DNA of 64,000 bases from DATCMU01 sp036563245. GTDB lineage: Bacteria > Pseudomonadota > Alphaproteobacteria > Rhizobiales > Devosiaceae. Location of the stretch: NCBI GenBank assembly GCA_036563245.1, contig DATCMU010000014.1, forward strand, positions 1 through 64,000. The letters are read 5' to 3'. A program made the translations under genes and the position numbers. Below the pieces are notes generated by a model. That model was given only the letters and a program-made list of their open reading frames with translations. It was not told where the DNA came from and did no database searches. Shown here one piece after another: positions 15,980 to 24,779 of the stretch (the first letter of the stretch is position 1; every line of letters starts with the position of its first letter).

Positions 15980-17074
15980 ATGTCGTTGCAGAACCAGATC
16001 AAGGCATGGGCGATCCTTCTTGCGGCGGGCATCCTCGCGCTGTGGGTTTTCCGTGGCATACTGCTGCCGTTCATCGCCGGCATGGGACTGGCATATGTGC
16101 TCGATCCCATCGCGGATTGGCTCGAGAGGCATCGTTTCAGCCGCTTCTGGGCCACATCCACCATCATGATCACGGCCGTAGTCGTGTTCGTGGCGGCGTT
16201 CGTCCTTATCGTTCCCTTGCTGCTGCAACAGGTCATCGGGCTCATCGAGCGCCTGCCGGGCTATGCAACAGAGTTGCAGGGTCTGGTCAACCAGTGGGCG
16301 CCCGAGTTCGCCAAGTGGCTGGGAGAGGAACGGATGGTCCAGTTCCAGAACGCGTTGGGCAATATCCTGAGCCAGGGCGTGGGCATCGTGGGTGGTCTGA
16401 CCGCGCAGATCATGCAGAGCGGGCTGACGATCATCAATGCCCTTGGTCTGCTGATCATCACCCCGGTCGTGGCGTTCTATCTTTTGCTCGACTGGGACAG
16501 GATGGTGGCGAATGTGGACGGGCTTTTGCCGCGCAGCTACGTGGGCGATATCCGGGAAGTGCTCAGGGACATAGACCGGGCGATGGCGGGGGTGATCCGC
16601 GGGCAGGGGGGCGTCGTGCTGCTGCTGGCGCTGTTCTATGCGACCGGACTGACATTGACCGGGCTGAGTTTCGGTCTGGCGATCGGGCTTGCGGCCGGCC
16701 TTTTGAGTTTCATTCCCTATGTGGGGTTTCTTTTCGGCTTCGTGCTGTCGATGGGGGTCGCAGTCGTGCAGTTCTGGCCGGACTGGATCATGGTCTTCGC
16801 GGTGTTCGCGGTGTTCATCGTCGGGCAATTTCTGGAAGGTAATGTGCTTTACCCCAAGCTGGTGGGCGGCAGCATCGGCGTGCATCCGGTCTGGCTGATG
16901 TTTGCGCTGTTTGCATTCGGCCTGCTGTTCGGAACCGTGGGGCTGCTGCTGGCGGTGCCGCTCGCCGCGATGACGGCCGTGCTGGTGCGTTTCTCGGTGC
17001 GCAAGTACAAGCTGAGTTCGCTCTACCTGGGCGACGGAAAAGGTGAAGACAGTGACGCTGGCGTCGCGCAATGA
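15980..17074 (+). CDS. AI-2E/PerM family membrane transporter
   Basis: Inner-membrane protein of 364 residues with about eight hydrophobic segments, including the first pair (WAILLAAGILALWVFRGILL and the following PFIAGMGLAYVLDPIADWLE) and the C-terminal VGLLLAVPLAAMTAVLV. PFIAGMGLAYVLDPIADWLE and NVLYPKLVGGSIGVHPVW are family signatures. The family has been linked to AI-2 export and, in other members, ion exchange; the substrate here is unknown. The frame extends to 15755 but the ATG at 15980 matches the usual N-terminus. It overlaps the next gene by 32 bases. Confidence 0.92.
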   Translation: MSLQNQIKAWAILLAAGILALWVFRGILLPFIAGMGLAYVLDPIADWLERHRFSRFWATSTIMITAVVVFVAAFVLIVPLLLQQVIGLIERLPGYATELQGLVNQWAPEFAKWLGEERMVQFQNALGNILSQGVGIVGGLTAQIMQSGLTIINALGLLIITPVVAFYLLLDWDRMVANVDGLLPRSYVGDIREVLRDIDRAMAGVIRGQGGVVLLLALFYATGLTLTGLSFGLAIGLAAGLLSFIPYVGFLFGFVLSMGVAVVQFWPDWIMVFAVFAVFIVGQFLEGNVLYPKLVGGSIGVHPVWLMFALFAFGLLFGTVGLLLAVPLAAMTAVLVRFSVRKYKLSSLYLGDGKGEDSDAGVAQ

Positions 17075-17834
17075 CGGAGACGACCCTCTCCAGACCGATA
17101 TTGTCGAGGCGGTGACACCGCAGCGGCCGGGCCAGATTCCGTTCGATCTTGGCCATGATCCATCGCATTCCTTGGCCGATTTCATGGTTTTTGAAGGCAA
17201 TCGCCTCGCCTTCGAACACGTCCTGGCGTTTCCATCGTGGCCAAGCCCGTTCACGCTCATCATCGGTCCGGCGAAATCGGGAAAGTCGCATCTGGCACGG
17301 ATCTGGCTGGAACGGACGGGCGCTGGCCAACCGGCACCTGACGAACTCGAGGCCCTTGCGGCCAGCGGGGGGAATGCCCCGTTGCTGGTCGAGGACGTCG
17401 ACAGCATCACTTACGACGAAGACGCGCTGTTCCATCTGCTCAACCAGAGCATGCGCGACGGGCGGGCCCTTCTGATGACCGCGCGCCAACCGATCGCGGC
17501 CTGGCCCTACCGGACGGACGACGTGCGCTCGCGGATGCGCCTGGCGCAGGGGTTCACGCTCGATCCGCCGGACGACACCTTGCTGTCGCAGATCTTTGTG
17601 AAGCTTTTCGGGGACCGGCAGGTTTCCGTCGATCCCAGGCTGATCGCCTACATGGTGACGCGAATGGAGCGCTCCCCCGAAGAGGCGGTGGCGCTGGTGG
17701 CGCTGGTCGATCATCTTGCGTTGTCAAAGGGCAAGCCGATCACGCGGAGCATTGTGGCCGAAGCGCTTGAAATGCGCGGCGCCCGCCGCGGCGGAAGCGG
17801 CCCGGAATCAGAGGAAGACCAGGATAATGGATGA
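17043..17834 (+). CDS. hdaA: DnaA-related regulatory inactivator, HdaA-type
   Basis: AAA+ protein related to DnaA domain III; in Caulobacter HdaA works with the sliding clamp to stimulate DnaA-ATP hydrolysis after initiation. Up to 263 residues. The likely clamp-binding motif QIPFDLG lies at residues 31-37, Walker A is GPAKSGKSHLAR near 77 and the Walker B strand is LLVEDVDS. No DNA-binding domain IV is present, which separates it from DnaA. GTG 17043 is taken as start; GTG 17112 would put the clamp motif nearer the N-terminus, as is common for the family. Its 3' end overlaps ppk1 by eight bases. Confidence 0.85.
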   Translation: MKTVTLASRNDGDDPLQTDIVEAVTPQRPGQIPFDLGHDPSHSLADFMVFEGNRLAFEHVLAFPSWPSPFTLIIGPAKSGKSHLARIWLERTGAGQPAPDELEALAASGGNAPLLVEDVDSITYDEDALFHLLNQSMRDGRALLMTARQPIAAWPYRTDDVRSRMRLAQGFTLDPPDDTLLSQIFVKLFGDRQVSVDPRLIAYMVTRMERSPEEAVALVALVDHLALSKGKPITRSIVAEALEMRGARRGGSGPESEEDQDNG

Positions 17835-19995
17835 ACTTGCGAGCATCGAACCAGACGGCGCCGGTCCGGATATCGATGCATTGAAGCAAAGCCCGGCCCG
17901 CTTCGTGAACCGCGAGGTGTCGTGGCTCCAGTTCAACATGCGGGTGCTCGAGGAGGCCGCCAATCCCGCCCATCCGCTTCTCGAGCGGCTTCGCTTCGTC
18001 TCGATTTCGGCCAACAACCTGGACGAATTCTTCATGGTGCGGGTCGCCGGCCTGAAGGGGCAGTTGCGTGCCGGGCTTTCGACGCTTTCCGCCGACGGCC
18101 TCTCCCCCACTGAACAGCTCGAAGAGATATCGACGCTGGCGCAGCATCTTCATCTGGGACAGCAGGACCAGTGGCAGTCGCTGCGCGAGGAACTCTTCAC
18201 CAAGAATATCGTCATTCATGACACCGCAGACCTTTCTCCCGATCAGGTAAAGTATCTGCAAAGCCTCTTCAGGGACGAGATTTTCCCGGTTCTCACCCCC
18301 ATTGCCGTGGATCCTGCGCATCCGTTCCCGTTCATTCCAAACCTTGGGTTCTCGCTGGCCTTTCTTCTCACCCAGCCGGGCGCCGCCGCGGTGATGACGG
18401 CGCTAGTGCGCGTACCGACCAATCTCGATCGCTTCATCACCCTGCCGTCGGCGCTGGCCAGCGACGGCCGGGTGGAGATGGTGACCATCGAGAGCGTGGT
18501 GAACCTTTTCGTGCACAAGATGTTCCCAGGCTACGAAGTGGCCGGATCGGGCGCGTTCCGCGTGGTTCGCGACAGTGAAATCGAAATCGACGACGAAGCG
18601 GCGGACCTGGTGGTCGAATTCGAATCCGCGCTCAGGCAACGCCGCCGGGGGCAGGTGATCCGCCTCGAAATCGAGCGCAGCATGCCCCGTCATTTGCGGC
18701 GCCAGATCGCCGAAGAACTTGGCGTGGGCGCGGAAGATACCTTCGAGGTCGAGGGGTTCCTCGGTCTCGCCGACGCCGCCAAGCTGTGCAACATAGACCG
18801 GCCGGATCTCAAGTTTCCGCCCTATCACGCGCGGTTTCCCGAGCGCATCCGCGATCACCACGGCGATTGCTTCGCGGCGATCCGGCAAAAGGACATCGTG
18901 GTCCACCACCCTTATGAGAGTTTTGACGTCGTCGCCCAGTTTCTCATGCAGGCGGCCCGCGATCCGGACGTCGTGGCGATCAAGCAGACGCTTTACCGCA
19001 CCTCGCCCAACTCACCGATCGTGAAGGCCCTTATCATCGCCGCCGAGGCGGGCAAGTCGGTGACTGCGCTTGTCGAACTGAAGGCGCGGTTCGACGAGGA
19101 AGCCAATATCCGCTGGGCACGCGATCTCGAGCGGGCTGGCGCACAGGTGGTATTCGGGTTCATAGAGCTCAAGACCCACGCCAAGCTCAGCCAGGTCGTG
19201 CGCCGCGAGAAGGGCAAGCTGGTATCCTATTGCCATATCGGCACCGGCAACTACCACCCGATCACCGCCAAGATCTACACCGACCTCAGCTATTTCACGG
19301 TGAACACGCCGATCACGCGGGACGTGGCGCGCGTCTTCAACTTCGTCACCGGCTATGCGCGCCCCACCGAGCTTGAAACACTGGCCATATCGCCGGTCAA
19401 TCTTCGGCAGACGCTTGTCGAGCACATCGAAAGGGAGATCGCGCATGCCCGGCGCGGCGAGCCGGCCAGCATCTGGCTGAAGATGAATTCCCTGGTTGAT
19501 CCCGAGATCATCGACAAGCTCTACGACGCCAGCCAGGCCGGTGTGCAGATCGATCTCGTCGTGCGCGGCATTTGCTGCCTGAGGCCCGGAATACCGGGAT
19601 TCTCGGACAATATCCGAGTGAAGTCCATCGTGGGGCGGTTCCTCGAGCACTCACGAATCTACTGTTTCGGGCAAGGTGCACCTATGCCATCGCGGCAGGC
19701 GGCGGTTTTCATTTCGTCCGCCGATCTGATGCAGCGCAACCTCGACTGGCGCGTGGAGGTGATGGTTCCGATCCTGAACAAGACCGTCCACAAGCAGATC
19801 CTCGACCGGATCATGGGGGCCAACCTGCGTGACAATCAGCAGAGCTGGGAAGTGTTGCCGGATGGCAGTTCGCAGCGTATCAGTCCCAGGGAAGGCGATG
19901 AGCCGTTCAACGCGCACAGCTACTTCATGACCAACCCGAGTCTTTCGGGTCGTGGCAGCGCGCTGGCGGGCGACCACGATGAGGACGACTTTTGA
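17827..19995 (+). CDS. ppk1: polyphosphate kinase 1
   Basis: Makes inorganic polyphosphate from ATP. About 722 residues, the usual length. The N-terminal domain shows FVNREVSWLQFNMRVLEEA and SANNLDEFFMVRVAG; the catalytic core has VVAIKQTLYRTSPNSPIV and the autophosphorylated His region YCHIGTGNYHP, then a second catalytic His in RFLEHSRIYCF followed by ISSADLMQRNLDWRVEV. The ATG at 17827 lies in ATAATGGATGA, overlapping the hdaA stop. The frame upstream of it belongs to hdaA. Followed by ppx with a TTGA overlap. Confidence 0.98.
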   Translation: MDELASIEPDGAGPDIDALKQSPARFVNREVSWLQFNMRVLEEAANPAHPLLERLRFVSISANNLDEFFMVRVAGLKGQLRAGLSTLSADGLSPTEQLEEISTLAQHLHLGQQDQWQSLREELFTKNIVIHDTADLSPDQVKYLQSLFRDEIFPVLTPIAVDPAHPFPFIPNLGFSLAFLLTQPGAAAVMTALVRVPTNLDRFITLPSALASDGRVEMVTIESVVNLFVHKMFPGYEVAGSGAFRVVRDSEIEIDDEAADLVVEFESALRQRRRGQVIRLEIERSMPRHLRRQIAEELGVGAEDTFEVEGFLGLADAAKLCNIDRPDLKFPPYHARFPERIRDHHGDCFAAIRQKDIVVHHPYESFDVVAQFLMQAARDPDVVAIKQTLYRTSPNSPIVKALIIAAEAGKSVTALVELKARFDEEANIRWARDLERAGAQVVFGFIELKTHAKLSQVVRREKGKLVSYCHIGTGNYHPITAKIYTDLSYFTVNTPITRDVARVFNFVTGYARPTELETLAISPVNLRQTLVEHIEREIAHARRGEPASIWLKMNSLVDPEIIDKLYDASQAGVQIDLVVRGICCLRPGIPGFSDNIRVKSIVGRFLEHSRIYCFGQGAPMPSRQAAVFISSADLMQRNLDWRVEVMVPILNKTVHKQILDRIMGANLRDNQQSWEVLPDGSSQRISPREGDEPFNAHSYFMTNPSLSGRGSALAGDHDEDDF

Positions 19996-21533
19996 CGAGA
20001 CTGTTCGGCGCAGAACTCGACCCGATGGCCAAGGGACGGTTTCCAGGCACAGAGCCGGTGGCGGTCCTCGATATCGGTTCGAACTCGGTCCGTCTGGTCG
20101 TTTATGAACGAACCGCCAGGTCGCTGACGCCGCTCTATAACGAGAAGGCCGCCTGCGCGCTGGGGCGCGGGGTCGCCAAGTCGGGCAGCTTGCCCAGGTC
20201 GGGCGTCGAAAAGGCGCTAAAGGCGATCAAGCGTTTCGCCATGGTCATCCGGCTGATGGGGGCGGGCACGGTCCACATACTGGCCACCTCCGCCGTGCGC
20301 GATTCCGGCAATGGCAAGGGATTCGCAGACAAGGTCGAGGCCATCATGGGCCATCCCGTGACGGTCCTGACAGGCCCTGAGGAGGCGCATTTCGCGGCAC
20401 TTGGCGTGATTTCCGGCATTCCCGATTTCGTCGGCGTAGTGGGCGATCTCGGTGGCGGAAGTCTTGAACTTTCCAATCTGAGCGACCGACACGATGTCGG
20501 CGGCGAGACGTTGCCGCTGGGGGTCATTCGCCTGCAGGACGATTCCGGCCGTGATCCGGGCAAACTCGGTCCTATCGTGAAACAACGGGTTTCCGAGTCC
20601 GAAATCGTCAGGAACCCGGTCTCGAAGTCATTCTGCGCGATCGGCGGCACCTGGCGCGCATTGGCCAAGGTTCACCAGATCATTCGCAACTACCCCTTGC
20701 ACATGGTCCAGAACTACGAGGCAAAGGCGGCTGACATCATCAAGCTGTGCGATGAGCTTGTCGCTGCCGCCAAGAATGACAAGCCACATCCTGCGCTCGC
20801 CAGCGCCAGTTCCGGCCGGCGCCCCCTGTTGCCGTACGGGGCGGCCGTCCTGTCGGAAGTGATGAAGCAGGGGCGCTTCGAACGCGTCGTTTTCTCCGCG
20901 CTGGGGGTGCGTGAGGGCTATATCTTCGGCCAGTTGGGAGAAGAGGAGGCTGCAACCGATCCGCTCAGGCAGGCCGCCGAGGAGATGTCGGTGCTGCGAT
21001 CGCGTTCCCCCCTGCATGCCTATGACCTGATCGCCTTCACCGGACGTTTCATGAACGCAACCGGCACTGGCGAGACCGCCGCCGAAGCGCGCCTGAGGGA
21101 AGTGGCGTGCCTGCTGTCCGATATCGGCTGGCGCGGGCATCCCGACTACAGGGGCGAACAGAGTGTCGATCTGGTTGCTTATGGCTCCTTCATCGGCGTC
21201 GATCATCCCGGACGCGCATTTCTCGCCGAGGTGCTGGCGGTTCGCTACATGGGGCTCAAGCAAAAAAGTGTGAGCCGAGCGCTGCTCGACCTGGCAGGGG
21301 AGCGGGAAAACAAGCGCGCGCGGGCGCTTGGTGCCCTGTTTCGCGTCGCCTATCCGCTATCGGCTGCCATGCCCGGCGTGTTGCCGCAGGCCGGTTTTCT
21401 GGTCGAAGACAAGACTCTGGTGCTCACCTTGCCGGATGACCTGGCGTTTCTGGACGCCGACCACTTGCGCGGGCGCGTGCAGCAACTCGCCGGGGCGACG
21501 GGTTTCAAGAGCGCTGAGGTCAGGATCCGCTGA
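19992..21533 (+). CDS. ppx: exopolyphosphatase (Ppx/GppA family)
   Basis: Hydrolyses polyphosphate (and possibly pppGpp) from the end. 513 residues. N-terminal ASKHA-fold ATPase-like motifs are AVLDIGSNSVRLVVYE and GDLGGGSLELSNL; a C-terminal HD-like helical domain is suggested by LREVACLLSDIGWRGHPDY. The TTG at 19992 overlaps the ppk1 stop as TTGA and has GAGG eight bases upstream; ATG 20025 is the alternative but lacks a clear ribosome-binding site. ppk1 and ppx are therefore coupled, giving opposing control of polyphosphate. The 3' end overlaps convergent rnd by 14 bases. Confidence 0.95.
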   Translation: MTRLFGAELDPMAKGRFPGTEPVAVLDIGSNSVRLVVYERTARSLTPLYNEKAACALGRGVAKSGSLPRSGVEKALKAIKRFAMVIRLMGAGTVHILATSAVRDSGNGKGFADKVEAIMGHPVTVLTGPEEAHFAALGVISGIPDFVGVVGDLGGGSLELSNLSDRHDVGGETLPLGVIRLQDDSGRDPGKLGPIVKQRVSESEIVRNPVSKSFCAIGGTWRALAKVHQIIRNYPLHMVQNYEAKAADIIKLCDELVAAAKNDKPHPALASASSGRRPLLPYGAAVLSEVMKQGRFERVVFSALGVREGYIFGQLGEEEAATDPLRQAAEEMSVLRSRSPLHAYDLIAFTGRFMNATGTGETAAEARLREVACLLSDIGWRGHPDYRGEQSVDLVAYGSFIGVDHPGRAFLAEVLAVRYMGLKQKSVSRALLDLAGERENKRARALGALFRVAYPLSAAMPGVLPQAGFLVEDKTLVLTLPDDLAFLDADHLRGRVQQLAGATGFKSAEVRIR

Positions 21534-21535
21534 CC
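21518..21535. repeat. inverted repeat spanning the overlapping ppx and rnd stops
   Basis: GGTCAG and CTGACC flank a six-base centre inside the convergent overlap of ppx and rnd. The repeat includes both stop codons. No T-tract follows on either strand. Confidence 0.4.
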
Positions 21536-22677
21536 GGAACCTCGATGATTCCGCCGTCGGTCGCGGCAAGCGCGATTCGGCCGTGTTTTATTGCGAGTGC
21601 CTTCTGGCCGAACAGCTTGCCGCGCCAACCCTTGAGCGCGGGAACGTCGGCCTCGTCGTCGAGCACGATGGCATCGATATCGTCCGAGGTGGCAATGATG
21701 CGCGCCGCGACGCCATGTTGCTCGGCAACCGCCTTGAGCAAGACCCGCAGCAGGTCACCCACTGCGCCCTTGGGAGACGGGCCACGATGGCGTGGCGGCA
21801 ACTCAGGCAGTCTCGACTTCGGCAGGTCTTCGACCTGGCGAAGGATTTCAATGATTTCGGCAGCCGCGGACGAGCGGCCGAAACCGCGCGGCACGGCGCG
21901 CAGTTTCTCGAAGGCATCGGGCGTGAGGGGGCGCTGCAAAGCCAGTTCCTGGATGGCATCATCCTTGAGTACACGGCCACGCGGTTGGTCGAGTGTCTGG
22001 GCCCGTTGCTCGCGCCAGGCGGCCAGCGCGTGCAGGGCGGCAAGATCGCGGGCGCGCGTCACCTTCATTTTCAGGCGTTTGTGGGCGTCTTCGGGTTTGG
22101 TGATATAGGTATCGACGCTCTCGAGGGTCGCCATCTCGTCGGCCACCCAGTCGGCACGCCTGTTGGTCGCGATCTGCTTGCGCAAGGCGGCGTAGACATC
22201 GCGCAGGTGGGTCACGTCGGCCAACGCATAGTCCATCTGCTTTGCACTCAGAGGCCGCGCCGACCAGTCCGTGAAGCGGGAACTCTTGTCGATCTGGACG
22301 CCGACGATTGCACGCACCAGGCTGTCATAGGAGGCACTGTCGCCATAGCCACAGACGCTGGCGGCGATCTGCGTATCGAAGATCGGGTGTGGCACCCGCC
22401 CGGTGAGCTTGACGAAGATCTCGATATCCTGGCGCGCGGCGTGGAACACCTTGAGGGTGGTGTCATCCGCCAGCAGTTTCGCGAAAGGATCCAGATCGAG
22501 TCCGTTGGCAAGAGGATCGATGAGAACCGCTTCGTCGAGGGTTGCCGCCTGGATAAGGCACAGCTTGGGCCAATAGGTGGTTTCTCTGAGGAACTCGGTA
22601 TCGACGGTGACGAACTCGTGCCCCGATGCCCTGCCGCAGAACTCAGCAAGGTCAGTCGTGGCGGTGATGATCTGCAT
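21520..22677 (-). CDS. rnd: ribonuclease D
   Basis: 3'-5' exoribonuclease for tRNA maturation. 385 residues. The DEDDy exonuclease domain begins VTVDTEFLRETTYWPKLCLIQ with D and E ligands, VFHAARQDIEIF with the third Asp, and the fourth with Tyr around YALADVTHLRDVY. An HRDC domain follows, with RARDLAALHALAAWREQRAQ and PRGRVLKDDAIQELALQRP. The C-terminal extension of about 80 residues is usual in Rhizobiales members. Divergent from aspS with 175 bases between. Confidence 0.97.
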   Translation of the reverse strand: MQIITATTDLAEFCGRASGHEFVTVDTEFLRETTYWPKLCLIQAATLDEAVLIDPLANGLDLDPFAKLLADDTTLKVFHAARQDIEIFVKLTGRVPHPIFDTQIAASVCGYGDSASYDSLVRAIVGVQIDKSSRFTDWSARPLSAKQMDYALADVTHLRDVYAALRKQIATNRRADWVADEMATLESVDTYITKPEDAHKRLKMKVTRARDLAALHALAAWREQRAQTLDQPRGRVLKDDAIQELALQRPLTPDAFEKLRAVPRGFGRSSAAAEIIEILRQVEDLPKSRLPELPPRHRGPSPKGAVGDLLRVLLKAVAEQHGVAARIIATSDDIDAIVLDDEADVPALKGWRGKLFGQKALAIKHGRIALAATDGGIIEVPVSGS

Positions 22678-22852
22678 TATTCATTGCCTAGCCAATTCAA
22701 ACAGAACGAACACCTAGCAAACCCCATCGGCGTACTCCAGACGCGATATCGCCCCGGGGCCGCGCCTCAACTTGACAAACCCGCTGGCGCATGCGCTTTT
22801 CGCCGCTGATTTTTCGGCGCCCGGCCGCCATATAGAACACAACGAGCAAGAG

Positions 22853-24643
22853 ATGCATATCTACCGTTCGCACACTTGTGGGCAGCTTGGCCCCACCCAC
22901 GTCGGTCAGACAGTCCGCCTGAGTGGCTGGGTGCACCGTATCCGCGATCACGGCGGTCTGCTGTTCATCGACCTGCGCGACCATTACGGGATGACCCAGT
23001 GCGTGGTCGATCCGGATTCCGATGCCTTCAGGCTGGCGGAGGACGTCCGCGCGGAATGGGTGATTCGGATCGATGGCGAGGTCAAGGCCCGCACGCCCGA
23101 AACCATCAATCCCAACCTGCCGACCGGACATGTCGAGGTCTTCATCCGCGATCTCACCGTGCTCAGCGAGGCGAAGGAACTGCCGCTGCCGGTGTTCGGC
23201 GAGCCGGACTATCCCGAGGACGTCCGACTCAAATACCGCTTCATCGACCTGAGGCGCGAAACCCTGCACCGCAACATCGTGCAGCGCACCAGGATCATTG
23301 CGGACATGCGAAAGCGCATGTCGGAGATCGGGTTCACCGAGTACTCCACGCCGATTCTCACGGCATCCTCGCCCGAGGGTGCGCGCGACTTTCTTGTGCC
23401 GAGCCGCCTGCATGAGGGCCATTTCTACGCCCTGCCGCAGGCCCCCCAGCAGTACAAGCAGCTGATCATGGCCTCGGGCTTCGATCGCTATTTCCAGATT
23501 GCGCCGTGTTTCCGCGACGAAGATCCGCGTGCCGACCGTTTGCCCGGCGAGTTCTATCAGCTCGACGTCGAGATGAGCTTCGTGGAGCAGGAAGACATCC
23601 TGCAGACCATGGAGCCGGTGCTGGTCGGCGTGTTCAAGGAGTTTGCCGGCGGCAAGCCGGTGACCGAGAAGCTGCCGCGCATCGCTTATGCGGATGCAAT
23701 CCGCAAATACGGTTCGGACAAGCCCGACCTGCGCAACCCGATCGTGATGGAGGCCGTGACCGAACACTTCCGCGGGTCCGGCTTCAAGGTGTTCGCCAAC
23801 ATGATCGCCAGCGACGCCAAGACCGAAATCTGGGCCATTCCCGCAAGGACAGGCGGCAGCCGCGCGTTCTGCGACCGGATGAATGCCTGGGCGCAGGGCG
23901 AGGGACAGCCGGGACTCGGGTATATCTTCTGGCGTACCGAGGGCGGCGCGCTCGAGGGGGCGGGGCCGCTGGCCAAGAATATCGGGCCCGAGCGCACCGA
24001 AGCGATCCGCACCCAGCTTGGCCTGCAGGATGGCGACGCGTGCTTCTTTGTTGCCGGCGATCCGGCGAAATTCCATGCATTTGCCGGTGCTGCGCGTACC
24101 CGCGTGGGCGAGGAGCTCGGGTTAGTCGACGAGGAGCGGTTCGAACTCTGCTGGATCGTCGATTTTCCGTTCTACGAGTGGAACGAGGACGAAAAGAAGA
24201 TCGACTTCTCGCACAACCCGTTTTCCATGCCGCAGGGCGGGATGGAAGCCCTGGAGGGTGGCGATCCGCTGTCGATCAAGGCTTTCCAGTACGACATGGT
24301 CTGCAATGGTTTCGAGATCGCCTCGGGTGGCATCCGCAATCATATCCCCGACCTGATGGTCAAGGCGTTCGACCTGGTGGGAATCGGGCAGGATGTCGTG
24401 GAAGAACGGTTCGGCGCGCTCTATCGCGCTTTCCAGTTCGGCGTGCCGCCCCATGGTGGCATGGCGGCTGGCATCGACCGGATCGTGATGCTGCTGGTGG
24501 GCGCGCGCAACTTGCGCGAAATCACCATGTTCCCGATGAACCAGCAGGCGGTCGACCTGCTGATGGGGGCGCCATCGACGGTGAGTGCACGTCAGCTGCG
24601 CGAATTGCACATCCGGCTCATACCGCCGACCAACCAGGGTTGA
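22853..24643 (+). CDS. aspS: aspartyl-tRNA synthetase, non-discriminating-like
   Basis: Class II synthetase charging tRNA(Asp), perhaps also tRNA(Asn). About 596 residues with the bacterial GAD insertion. The anticodon-binding OB domain begins CGQLGPTHVGQTVRLSGWVH; class II motif 2 is FRDEDPRADRLPGEFYQLD and motif 3 is GVPPHGGMAAGIDRIVMLL. In the RDHGG turn the residue at 33 is His; in Pseudomonas aeruginosa AspRS the matching His is tied to relaxed specificity, whereas the E. coli enzyme has Leu. Frame upstream of ATG 22853 (back to 22772) lacks family similarity. Confidence 0.97.
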   Translation: MHIYRSHTCGQLGPTHVGQTVRLSGWVHRIRDHGGLLFIDLRDHYGMTQCVVDPDSDAFRLAEDVRAEWVIRIDGEVKARTPETINPNLPTGHVEVFIRDLTVLSEAKELPLPVFGEPDYPEDVRLKYRFIDLRRETLHRNIVQRTRIIADMRKRMSEIGFTEYSTPILTASSPEGARDFLVPSRLHEGHFYALPQAPQQYKQLIMASGFDRYFQIAPCFRDEDPRADRLPGEFYQLDVEMSFVEQEDILQTMEPVLVGVFKEFAGGKPVTEKLPRIAYADAIRKYGSDKPDLRNPIVMEAVTEHFRGSGFKVFANMIASDAKTEIWAIPARTGGSRAFCDRMNAWAQGEGQPGLGYIFWRTEGGALEGAGPLAKNIGPERTEAIRTQLGLQDGDACFFVAGDPAKFHAFAGAARTRVGEELGLVDEERFELCWIVDFPFYEWNEDEKKIDFSHNPFSMPQGGMEALEGGDPLSIKAFQYDMVCNGFEIASGGIRNHIPDLMVKAFDLVGIGQDVVEERFGALYRAFQFGVPPHGGMAAGIDRIVMLLVGARNLREITMFPMNQQAVDLLMGAPSTVSARQLRELHIRLIPPTNQG

Positions 24644-24699
24644 CCCCCCGGAACTGAAAAGTTTTTCCCCTCTTGCGGGCCAAACTGACCAGATTGCTG

Positions 24700-24728
24700 T
24701 TGATTGCAGCAGGGTTGGCCACTATACG
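24700..24728 (+). promoter_or_regulatory. promoter of speD-speE
   Basis: TTGATT at 24700-24705 and TATACG at 24723-24728 are 17 bases apart and sit in a CTTGAC-N17-CTATAT-like context typical of rhizobial sigma70 promoters. Predicted leader is about 45 bases, ending in GGGGAGG before the speD ATG. This is the best sigma70 match seen in the window. Confidence 0.6.
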
Positions 24729-24779
24729 ACCGCGGTCCGGCTCGACCGGGTTTCATCTGCTGGTTGGGGAGGCTTTGCC

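Noticed and set aside
20080..20095. GGTTCGAA-type strings (also near 47535) as tRNA T-loops
   Set aside because: All lie inside clear coding genes and no acceptor or anticodon stem can be drawn around them.
22772..22800. TTGACA as -35 of aspS
   Set aside because: At 16-18 bases downstream there is only GCTTTT-like sequence; no acceptable -10.
24644..24779. SAM-responsive riboswitch before speD
   Set aside because: The 45-base predicted leader is too short, and no SAM-riboswitch core was recognised.
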